Source: Microbacterium sp. SZ1
GTDB lineage: Bacteria; Actinomycetota; Actinomycetes; Actinomycetales; Microbacteriaceae
Assembly (NCBI RefSeq): GCF_002362255.1
Contig: NZ_LPVV01000012.1
Location: 1-64,000, forward strand
Length of the DNA stretch: 64,000 nt
Direction of reading: 5' to 3'
A program made the position numbers and the translations under genes. Shown in pieces: positions 57,777 to 64,000 of this stretch. Below the pieces are notes generated by a model. That model made no database searches, was not told the origin of the DNA, and was given only the letters and a program-made list of their open reading frames with translations. Position 1 is the first letter of the stretch, and every line of letters starts with the position of its first letter.

Positions 57777-59222
57777 ATGACCGGTTCGCCATGCACCCTT
57801 CTCATCCTCGGAGCCTCGGGTGATCTCACCTCGCGCCTGCTCCTCCCCTCCCTGGGATCCCTTCTCACGCGGGAGCCCGGTCGCACCGTGACCGTGCGCG
57901 GCGCCGGCGTCGAGGACTGGGACGCCGCGCACTGGACGAAGACGGTGCAGGATGCCGTCGGCTCGCCCGTCGACGACGGCACCGTGACCGTCGGCGACTA
58001 CACCGCGCTCGATGTGACCGATCCGGCAGCGATCGGCGCTCTCGTCAAGACCCTCTCGCCCCGCACGGTGCTGTACTTCGCGCTGCCACCGGCGGTCACG
58101 CGCAAGGCCATCGACGCGCTCCACGGCGCGGAGCTGCCCGACGACACGGTGCTCGCAATGGAGAAGCCCTTCGGCGACGATGCCGCGAGCGCCAGGTCGC
58201 TCAACGAGGCTCTCGTGGCGCTCGTGCCCGAGAACCGCATCTTCCGCGTCGACCACTTCCTCGGTCGCTCGATGCTGCTGAACCTGCTCGGTCTGCGCCT
58301 CGCGAACCGCATGTGGGATCCGGTGTGGTCGGCCGAGCACATCGACTCGGTCCTGATCCGCTTCGACGAGAGCCTGGCCCTGGAGAACCGGGCGCGCTAC
58401 TACGACCACGCCGGCGCCATGATCGACATGATCCAGAGCCATCTGCTGCAGGTGCTCGGACTCATGGCGATGGAGCCGCCGGCGACCCTCGGCGAGCGCG
58501 ATCTGCGCGACGCGAAGGCCGCGGCTCTGAGGGCGACGCACGTGTGGCGCAACGATCCGGCGAGCGCCTCGTTCCGAGCGCGGTACACCGCGGGGCGGGT
58601 GGGCGACCGCGACATCCCCTCCTATGCGGACGAGGAGGGCGTGGACCCGTCGCTCGGCACCGAGACCCTCGCCGAGGTCGTCTTCGAGGTCGCGAACGAG
58701 CGGTGGGCGGGCGTGCCGTTCGTGCTGCGCTCCGGCAAGGCGCTGCCCGCGAAGCGCTCGGAAGTGGTCGTGACGTTCCGACCGGTGCGGCATCTGCCCG
58801 ACGGACTGCGCAACGCGCCGAAGGACGGCGGCCGTCTGACGTTCGCCCTCGGCCCCGACCGCATGACCCTCGGAGTGCACGTGACAAGCGGCGACGAGCC
58901 GTTCGACCTGCGCGAAGAGGATCTCGTCGCCGAGCTCGGGCAGGGTCAGCAGCGATCGTACGAGGAGGTCCTCGACGAACTGCTCGACGGCGATGTGACC
59001 CTGTCGGTCCGCGACGACGAGGCCGAGGAGTGCTGGCGCATCCTGCAGCCGATCCGCGACGCGTGGGCCGCGGGCGAGGTCCCGCTGCAGGAGTATGCGG
59101 CGGGGACGGACGGACCGGACGGCTGGCCGAGCTCGGCCGGCTTCGCCCCGCGCGACACGACGGCGGCCGCCGATGCGCAGACCGCGACGGCCACGACGCG
59201 GGGGCGCGACACGCCCGCCTGA
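57777..59222 (+). CDS. zwf: Glucose-6-phosphate dehydrogenase
   Basis: 481-residue enzyme that oxidises glucose-6-phosphate and produces NAD(P)H at the entry of the pentose phosphate pathway. The N-terminal cofactor motif is LLILGASGDLTSRLLLPSL. The EKPFGDD block (about residue 129) and the active-site motif read FRVDHFLGRSM (usual RIDHYLGKE), so the usual Lys and Glu of that motif are replaced here. LGPDRM, GEEPF-like and a Thr/Ala-rich C-terminal tail follow. The substitution suggests a divergent paralogue; a true zwf may be elsewhere. Divergent from GH15, which could deliver glucose to it. Confidence 0.85.
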   Translation: MTGSPCTLLILGASGDLTSRLLLPSLGSLLTREPGRTVTVRGAGVEDWDAAHWTKTVQDAVGSPVDDGTVTVGDYTALDVTDPAAIGALVKTLSPRTVLYFALPPAVTRKAIDALHGAELPDDTVLAMEKPFGDDAASARSLNEALVALVPENRIFRVDHFLGRSMLLNLLGLRLANRMWDPVWSAEHIDSVLIRFDESLALENRARYYDHAGAMIDMIQSHLLQVLGLMAMEPPATLGERDLRDAKAAALRATHVWRNDPASASFRARYTAGRVGDRDIPSYADEEGVDPSLGTETLAEVVFEVANERWAGVPFVLRSGKALPAKRSEVVVTFRPVRHLPDGLRNAPKDGGRLTFALGPDRMTLGVHVTSGDEPFDLREEDLVAELGQGQQRSYEEVLDELLDGDVTLSVRDDEAEECWRILQPIRDAWAAGEVPLQEYAAGTDGPDGWPSSAGFAPRDTTAAADAQTATATTRGRDTPA

Positions 59223-59269
59223 TGCGACGCGCCCGCGCCGGCGAGGACTCTCCGGCCGCAGCGGCGACA

Positions 59270-60679
59270 ATGGAGACCATGTCCTCGAACCCGCGCCGAC
59301 GACTGCTCGCCTCGATGCGCCGGATCCTGCACACCGACCCGTCGGCCGTCGCCTACACCGAGGCGATGCCGGTCATCGACGAGCGCACTGTGCCGCGCGT
59401 CCTGGACCTCGCGACTCGGATCGGCGAGTCGATGTTCGCGGTCGGCGCCTCGGCGCACGAGGTCACGCTAGCGATCGTCCGGGTGTGCGAGGCGTACGGC
59501 TTGCGGGGCGTCCAGGTCGACGTGACGTACAACTCGATCACCGTGTCCTTCCACCTGAGCGGCGAGGTCTGGCCGGAGACCCTGGTCCGGGTCGTGCGGG
59601 TCGCCGCTCCCGACCACGCGAAACTGCAGCGCGTGCAGGCGCTCGTCGCCGACATCGACAACGGTCTCGACCTCGAGTCGGCGCGATCGACGTTCCGGGC
59701 GATCCGCCGGCTGCCGTTCCGCTATCAGCAGGCCGTCGTGATCGTCGCGCGGGCGATGCTCGCGGTGGGCGTGAGCATCCTTCTCGGCGCCTCACCGCTC
59801 ATCGTCGGTCTGACCTTCATCGCCGCGCTGTGCGCCGCGATCACACAGGCGGCGCTCGCCCGCATCCGCGTGCCGCTGTTCTTCAGCCAGATCGCCGGAG
59901 GCTTCGTCACGACCGTCGTCGCCGTGATCGTGTCTGCCCTCGGCGCGGCGGGGATCGAGCCGTTCGTCGACATCCGTCCCTCGATCATCGTCGCCTCGGG
60001 CATCGTGCTCATGCTCGCCGGCCTCACGGTCGTCGGCGCCGCGCAGGATGCGATTGACGGGTTCGCGCTCACTGCGGGCGGCCGCATCCTCGACCTGACC
60101 ATGCAGACGCTGGGCGTGGTGATCGGCATCCTCGTCGGCCTCGAGCTGGGCGGCCTGCTCGGCTTCACGATGGATCTGCCGGACGACCCTGCCCCCTTCG
60201 GCCCGCTGCCGGCGGTGTTCGCGGGGGCGATCATCATCGCCGTCGCCGTCGCCGTGTTCAACGGCGCCGGCATCCGCATCATTCTCGTGAGCGCGCTCCT
60301 CAGCGCGATCACGATCGCGGGCTATACGCTCGCGACCGCCGGCAACGTGCACCCCGCCGCGGCGAGCGCCGTCGGGGCGCTGCTGGCGAGCTTCGTCGGC
60401 GTGCTCATCGCCCACAACCTGCACGTGCCGTCGGTCGCGGTGACGACAGCGGCGATCGTCCCCCTCGTGCCCGGTGTCGCGGTGTTCCAGGGACTGCTGG
60501 AGATGGTGCATGCGGGCGGCACGACATCCGGGGTGATGGGGGCCGGCAGCTCGCTCATCGACGCGGCCGTGATCGGCATCGGTCTCGCGTCCGGCGCATC
60601 CCTCGGCCTGTATCTCGGTACGCCCGTGCGGGCCACGCTGAGCAGCGTCACGAAGACGCGTGCGAGAGTGCGCCGCTGA
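59270..60679 (+). CDS. Threonine/serine exporter family protein (ThrE-like)
   Basis: 469-residue protein. The N-terminal ~120 residues are the soluble ThrE domain with LATRIGESMFAVGASAHEVTLAI and a following SITVSFHLSGE segment. The rest carries about ten membrane helices, in two halves (ThrE and ThrE_2), ending ATLSSVTKTRARVRR. In corynebacteria ThrE exports threonine and serine. No associated regulator. The start is uncertain: ATG at 59270 or the ATG three codons later at 59279, where GGAG is only three bases away. Confidence 0.85.
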   Translation: METMSSNPRRRLLASMRRILHTDPSAVAYTEAMPVIDERTVPRVLDLATRIGESMFAVGASAHEVTLAIVRVCEAYGLRGVQVDVTYNSITVSFHLSGEVWPETLVRVVRVAAPDHAKLQRVQALVADIDNGLDLESARSTFRAIRRLPFRYQQAVVIVARAMLAVGVSILLGASPLIVGLTFIAALCAAITQAALARIRVPLFFSQIAGGFVTTVVAVIVSALGAAGIEPFVDIRPSIIVASGIVLMLAGLTVVGAAQDAIDGFALTAGGRILDLTMQTLGVVIGILVGLELGGLLGFTMDLPDDPAPFGPLPAVFAGAIIIAVAVAVFNGAGIRIILVSALLSAITIAGYTLATAGNVHPAAASAVGALLASFVGVLIAHNLHVPSVAVTTAAIVPLVPGVAVFQGLLEMVHAGGTTSGVMGAGSSLIDAAVIGIGLASGASLGLYLGTPVRATLSSVTKTRARVRR

Positions 60680-60715
60680 CGAGCCTCCGAATCGGATGGG
60701 AGTCGACGCCCGAAA

Positions 60716-60721
60716 TAGATT
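60716..60721 (+). promoter_or_regulatory. -10 box of the ohrR gene
   Basis: TAGATT, 30 bases before the ATG at 60752. It would place the transcription start near 60728, inside the probable operator. Confidence 0.5.
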
Positions 60722-60738
60722 GTGCACAATTGAGTTGT
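60720..60738 (+). promoter_or_regulatory. Probable OhrR operator
   Basis: TTGTGCACAA (60720-60729) is a perfect 10-bp palindrome. It overlaps ACAATTGAGTTGT (60726-60738), an imperfect palindrome resembling the ACAATT-type sites bound by OhrR in other bacteria. Both lie over or just after the -10, so binding would block transcription of ohrR and perhaps ohr. Confidence 0.6.
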
Positions 60739-60751
60739 GTACGGTGGTTCC

Positions 60752-61213
60752 ATGGCCGTGACCGATGAGATGGTGTGCTTCTCGCTCTACTCCGCCGCCC
60801 GCGCGACCACGCAGGCATACCGATCGTTGCTCGCCCCCTGGGGCCTCACCTACCCGCAGTACCTCGTACTCGCGATCCTCTGGCACGAGGGCGAGCAGAG
60901 CGTCGGCGCGCTGGGAGAGGCGATGCAATTGGACTCCGGCACGCTGTCGCCCCTCGTGCGTCGACTCGAGCAGGCGGGCTACGTCACTCGTGCCCGCAGT
61001 CCCCTCGACGAGCGCGTCGTTCTGGTGCGCCTCACCGACGCCGGCCTCGCCCTGCGCGCCGAGGTCGCTCCGGCACGCGCCACCATCGCCGAACTCGCCG
61101 GCATGGCGGACGCCGAGCACCGCCAGCGCCTCATCGCGGAGCTCCGCGAGCTCACGACCCTCCTTCAGGGCATGAACGATCGCGAGGACGCGAGCGCCGC
61201 AGCCCGCGGCTGA
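60752..61213 (+). CDS. Organic hydroperoxide resistance regulator, MarR family (OhrR-like)
   Basis: 153-residue winged-helix repressor. The redox-sensing cysteine of the OhrR group lies near the N-terminus in TDEMVCFSLYSAARATTQAY. The DNA-binding helix region reads LGEAMQLDSGTLSPLVRRLEQAGYVTRARS, followed by the wing DERVVLVRLTDAG. Organic peroxides oxidise the Cys and release DNA. The ATG at 60752 was chosen; five residues upstream are not conserved. An ohr gene starts 53 bases after it and a palindromic site lies just before it, supporting autorepression. Confidence 0.9.
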   Translation: MAVTDEMVCFSLYSAARATTQAYRSLLAPWGLTYPQYLVLAILWHEGEQSVGALGEAMQLDSGTLSPLVRRLEQAGYVTRARSPLDERVVLVRLTDAGLALRAEVAPARATIAELAGMADAEHRQRLIAELRELTTLLQGMNDREDASAAARG

Positions 61214-61266
61214 CGATCGCCGCCGTCAACCTTCACAGAACCGCACAACAGGAAGGAGTCCACACG

Positions 61267-61689
61267 GTGGACGCTCTCTACACCGCCGAGGCACTCGCCA
61301 CCGGAGCAGGACGCGACGGTCGCGTCGTGACGCAGGAGGGCGCGCTCGCCCTCGACCTCGCCGTCCCGAAGGCGATGGGAGGAAGCGGCGCGGGTGCCAA
61401 CCCCGAGCAGCTCTTCGCCGCGGGCTACGCCGCGTGCTTCCACTCCGCACTGCAGTCCGTCGCCCGCGCGCAGAAGATCGCCATCGCGGACTCGTCGGTG
61501 GGCTCTCGCGTGCACATCGGATCGAACGGGCAGGGTGGCTTCGGCCTCGCGGTCGAGCTGGAGGTCGTGATCCCCGGGCTCCCCCACGATCAGGCGCAGG
61601 CCCTCGCCGACGCCGCCCACCAGGTCTGCCCGTACTCGAACGCCACGCGCGGCAACATAGACGTCGCGATCACCGTGTCGGACGACTGA
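61267..61689 (+). CDS. ohr: Organic hydroperoxide resistance protein
   Basis: 140-residue thiol peroxidase that reduces organic hydroperoxides using a lipoamide-linked thiol system. The two redox cysteines lie in FAAGYAACFHSALQSVA (about residue 60) and HQVCPYSNATRGN (about 125). The N-terminal DALYTAEALATGAGRDGRV block is typical. GTG at 61267 with AAGGAG eight bases upstream. Under OhrR control by context; the same strand and short gaps suggest an ohrR-ohr-MDR operon. Confidence 0.95.
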   Translation: MDALYTAEALATGAGRDGRVVTQEGALALDLAVPKAMGGSGAGANPEQLFAAGYAACFHSALQSVARAQKIAIADSSVGSRVHIGSNGQGGFGLAVELEVVIPGLPHDQAQALADAAHQVCPYSNATRGNIDVAITVSDD

Positions 61690-61734
61690 ACCCGTCGCCG
61701 GCTCACACCCACCCATCCCACGAGGAGGAAACCC

Positions 61735-62712
61735 ATGCGCGCACTCATCCACCAGACGTTCGGCGAACCCGAAGACGTCCTCTCCGTCGAGGAGCGACCG
61801 ATCCCCGACCCCGGTCCGGGGCAGGTGCGGCTGCGCATCGCGCTCTCGCCGATCCACAATCACGACCTGTGGACGATCCGCGGCACCTACGGCTTCGTGC
61901 CCGACCTGCCTGCGGCCTCCGGCACCGAGGCGCTCGGCGTGGTCGACGCTCTCGGCGAGGGCGTCGAGCACCTCTCGATCGGGCAGCGCGTCGCGACCGG
62001 CGGCACCTTCGGCGCCTGGGCCGAGTACGTGGTCGCGAACGCTGCAGGACTCATCCCCGTACCAGAGGCGCTGAGCGACGAGAGCGCGTCGCAGCTGGTG
62101 TCGATGCCCTTCAGCACGATCAGCCTGCTACAGTTCCTCGGCGCGAAGGAAGGCGACTGGATCGTGCAGAACGCCGCCAACGGCGCCGTCGGACGAATGC
62201 TGGCGCAGCTCGGCACCGCCCGGGGCGTGAACGTTCTCGGCCTCGTCCGCCGCACCGCCGGCGTCGACGAGCTGCGCGAGCAGGGCATCGAGCGGATCGT
62301 GGCGACCGACGCCGAGGACTGGCGCGACGAGGTCGAACGGATCACCGGCGGTGCGCACATCGCGTTCGGCATCGACTCGGTCGGCGGCTCGGCCGCGGGT
62401 GACGTGCTCTCGCTCGTCGGTGAAGGCGGCACTCTGGTCGCATTCGGCGCCATGCAGTCGCCGGTCATGGAGATCGCCTCCTCCGACGTCATCTTCAAGC
62501 AGGCGACGGTGAAGGGCTTCTGGGGCAGCAAGGTCATCCAGACCATGGATGCCGAGACCCGTACCGCCCTGTTCGGCGAGCTCATCCAGCGGGTCACCGA
62601 CGGCACCCTGACCCTCCCCGTCGCGGGCGTCTTCGACGCCGCCGACATCGCCGACGCGGTGCGGGCGAGCACCTCGGCGGGACGCGTGGGCAAGGTGCTG
62701 CTGCGCTTCTGA
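61735..62712 (+). CDS. Zinc-independent quinone oxidoreductase-like MDR protein
   Basis: 325-residue medium-chain reductase without zinc-binding cysteines. The NADPH-binding segment is WIVQNAANGAVGRMLAQLG (about residues 140-158); the substrate-side start is RALIHQTFGEPEDVLSVEERPIPDPGPGQV. It is closest to the 2-enoyl/quinone reductase group rather than alcohol dehydrogenases. It follows ohr by 45 bases on the same strand, with GAGGAGG before the ATG, and may help clear aldehydes or quinones arising from lipid peroxides. That role is inference. Confidence 0.85.
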   Translation: MRALIHQTFGEPEDVLSVEERPIPDPGPGQVRLRIALSPIHNHDLWTIRGTYGFVPDLPAASGTEALGVVDALGEGVEHLSIGQRVATGGTFGAWAEYVVANAAGLIPVPEALSDESASQLVSMPFSTISLLQFLGAKEGDWIVQNAANGAVGRMLAQLGTARGVNVLGLVRRTAGVDELREQGIERIVATDAEDWRDEVERITGGAHIAFGIDSVGGSAAGDVLSLVGEGGTLVAFGAMQSPVMEIASSDVIFKQATVKGFWGSKVIQTMDAETRTALFGELIQRVTDGTLTLPVAGVFDAADIADAVRASTSAGRVGKVLLRF

Positions 62713-62736
62713 TCACGACCCGGGTGGGGCGCAATC

Positions 62737-62757
62737 AATTACTTGACAACGGTAATT
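62737..62757 (+). promoter_or_regulatory. Inverted repeat over the GH95 promoter (probable operator)
   Basis: AATTAC (62737-62742) and GTAATT (62752-62757) flank a TTGACA -35 box (62743-62748). A repressor bound here would cover the -35. AT-rich for this genome. The cognate regulator is outside the window. Confidence 0.6.
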
Positions 62758-62772
62758 AATTCGCTCTACGCT
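62743..62772 (+). promoter_or_regulatory. Promoter of the GH95 gene
   Basis: TTGACA (62743-62748), an 18-base spacer and TACGCT (62767-62772). It gives a transcript start about 34 bases before the ATG at 62812. The most consensus-like -35 seen in the window. Confidence 0.6.
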
Positions 62773-62811
62773 GACGGTGCTGCCCGATTCGATCGACCAC
62801 ACCGGAGTGCG

Positions 62812-64000
62812 ATGAGCGACACCCTGCGCCTCACCTGGGATGCCCCCGCTTCCCGCTGGGACGAGGCGACTCCCCTCGGCAACGGGCGCATCGGCGCCAT
62901 GGCCTACGGAGGATCGGGCCTCTACCGGCTCAACGATTCGACAGTCTGGTCGGGCACCCCGGACGGGCCCGCTCGCGCGCTCGACGACGTCATCGCCCGA
63001 GGAGCCGGACCCGAGCGCCTCGCCGAGGTGCGCGCCGCTCTCGATGAGGGCGACGTACGGCGGGCGGAAGAACTCCTCATGGCCTTCGAGGGACCGTACT
63101 CGCAGGAGTTCCTCCCGCTCGCCGACCTCCGCGTGGACGTGGTCGGAGCGGAGCCCGTCGCCCCCGCGCGCGTCCTCGACATCGACGAGGCGTGCCTGCT
63201 CGAGACGCTGTCCACCCCGTACGGGAGAGTGCGCCGACGGTCGTGGGCGTCCACGCCCGCTCAGGCACTGCTCGTCGAGCTGACGTCAGACGACCCGTTC
63301 GACGTCGACCTGGAGCTGTCGACGCCGCTGCGCGGCCACGCCGTCGGGCTGCCCGGCGCTCTCGCGCTGGATGTGCGGATACCTGTCGACGGCGCACCAC
63401 TGCATGAGGTCTCGGTCGAGCCAGGACACCGCTACGCGGACGACGACACGGACCACGGGGCCTATGACGCCTACGCCGCGGTCGTCACGGCCATCGATTC
63501 CGACGGCGAGATCGACGACGCCCCCGGGCGTCTCGCCGTGCGCGGAGCCCGTCGACTGCTGATCGCCCTGTCCACATCGTCGCGCGCCGAGTCGTGGTGG
63601 GCCGACGCCGGCGGGGACTGGCGGACCGCCTCACGCGAGGCGATCCGGGATCGCGCCCAGAAGCGAGCGGATGCCGCGGTTCGCCGAGCCGCGGCAGACC
63701 TGCTCGCCGAGCACGTCGCCGATCGGCGGCGAGCGACCAGGGCGCGATTCGCGATCGGCAGTCGACGTGAGGGGACCTGGAGCGTGGATCGCGACGTCCT
63801 GCGCGGAGACGATCCCGCCCTGCGCGCGACCGTCGCCGCGGAGTACGGCATGTATCTGCTCGCCTCGAGCTCGCGCGCCGGCAGTCCGGCCGCGAACCTC
63901 CAGGGCATCTGGAACGCCGAGCTGCGCCCCGCGTGGTCGTCGAACTACACGATCAACATCAACACCGAGATGAACTACTGGGCGGCACCCGTGCTGCACG
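62812..64000 (+). CDS. Glycoside hydrolase family 95 protein, N-terminal part (cut by window edge)
   Basis: 396 codons are present; the family is normally about 750-800 residues, so roughly half is missing. GH95 contains 1,2-alpha-L-fucosidases and alpha-L-galactosidases that act by inversion. The N-terminal DAPASRWDEATPLGNGRIGAMAYG and LNDSTVWSGTPD segments are diagnostic, and the last part reads NLQGIWNAELRPAWSSNYTININTEMNYWAAPV, the conserved block of the barrel. No signal peptide, so probably cytoplasmic. Its own promoter and operator-like repeat suggest carbohydrate-responsive control. Substrate beyond the family is unknown. Confidence 0.92.
   Translation, partial: MSDTLRLTWDAPASRWDEATPLGNGRIGAMAYGGSGLYRLNDSTVWSGTPDGPARALDDVIARGAGPERLAEVRAALDEGDVRRAEELLMAFEGPYSQEFLPLADLRVDVVGAEPVAPARVLDIDEACLLETLSTPYGRVRRRSWASTPAQALLVELTSDDPFDVDLELSTPLRGHAVGLPGALALDVRIPVDGAPLHEVSVEPGHRYADDDTDHGAYDAYAAVVTAIDSDGEIDDAPGRLAVRGARRLLIALSTSSRAESWWADAGGDWRTASREAIRDRAQKRADAAVRRAAADLLAEHVADRRRATRARFAIGSRREGTWSVDRDVLRGDDPALRATVAAEYGMYLLASSSRAGSPAANLQGIWNAELRPAWSSNYTININTEMNYWAAPVLH

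Overview
High-GC, gene-dense actinobacterial chromosome. The gene set and order point to Microbacteriaceae, most likely Microbacterium: the argS, lysA, hom, thrB, rho, prfA block leads towards prmC, sua5, wecA and atpI-BEFHAGDC; dxr, rip and ispG lie together; there is a fused phenazine-type anthranilate synthase; and there are DUF222/HNH, YcnI, GH15 and ThrE genes. Family assignments come from reading the translated proteins; no database search was run.

Layout. 1-1540: infB (5' end only), the ylxR/rnpM gene and nusA, all minus. 1671-10723: a flavin amine oxidase, a LOG-family protein, proS, a PEP-mutase-like enzyme, a DUF222/HNH nuclease, an RNB ribonuclease and an AlaX-like tRNA-editing protein. 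10720-20642: ispG, rip and dxr on the minus strand, interleaved with plus-strand genes (trpL attenuator plus fused anthranilate synthase; a membrane protein with YcnI; a MurE-like ligase), then an FKBP lipoprotein. 20767-28702: PlsC, OsmC, asparaginase, an orphan FtsK/SpoIIIE (EccC-like) ATPase next to a PP2C phosphatase, a DUF5684-like membrane protein and YaaA. 28779-39064: the complete F1Fo ATP synthase operon preceded by prmC, sua5 and wecA. 39162-41092: a cysK-cysE pair and a small membrane protein sitting between prmC and prfA. 41125-51893: prfA, rho, thrB, hom, lysA, a YihY protein, a DUF2993 protein and argS. 51964-64000: an SGNH hydrolase, tRNA-Arg(CCG), a three-gene SDR/ADH operon, GH15 and zwf back to back, ThrE, an ohrR-ohr-MDR peroxide cluster and the start of a GH95 gene.

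Most genes are housekeeping: translation and transcription factors, non-mevalonate isoprenoid synthesis, Asp-family amino acids (lysA, hom, thrB), cysteine synthesis and oxidative phosphorylation. The clearest regulatory signals are a complete tryptophan attenuator, a probable OhrR operator, a palindrome over the -35 of the GH95 gene, and a repeated arrangement in which a TANNNT -10 box lies exactly 6 or 7 bases before a start codon, implying many leaderless mRNAs. No insertion sequence, CRISPR array, prophage or toxin-antitoxin module is visible. No gene-free stretch reaches 300 bases; the longest are 52860-53079 and 44196-44407.
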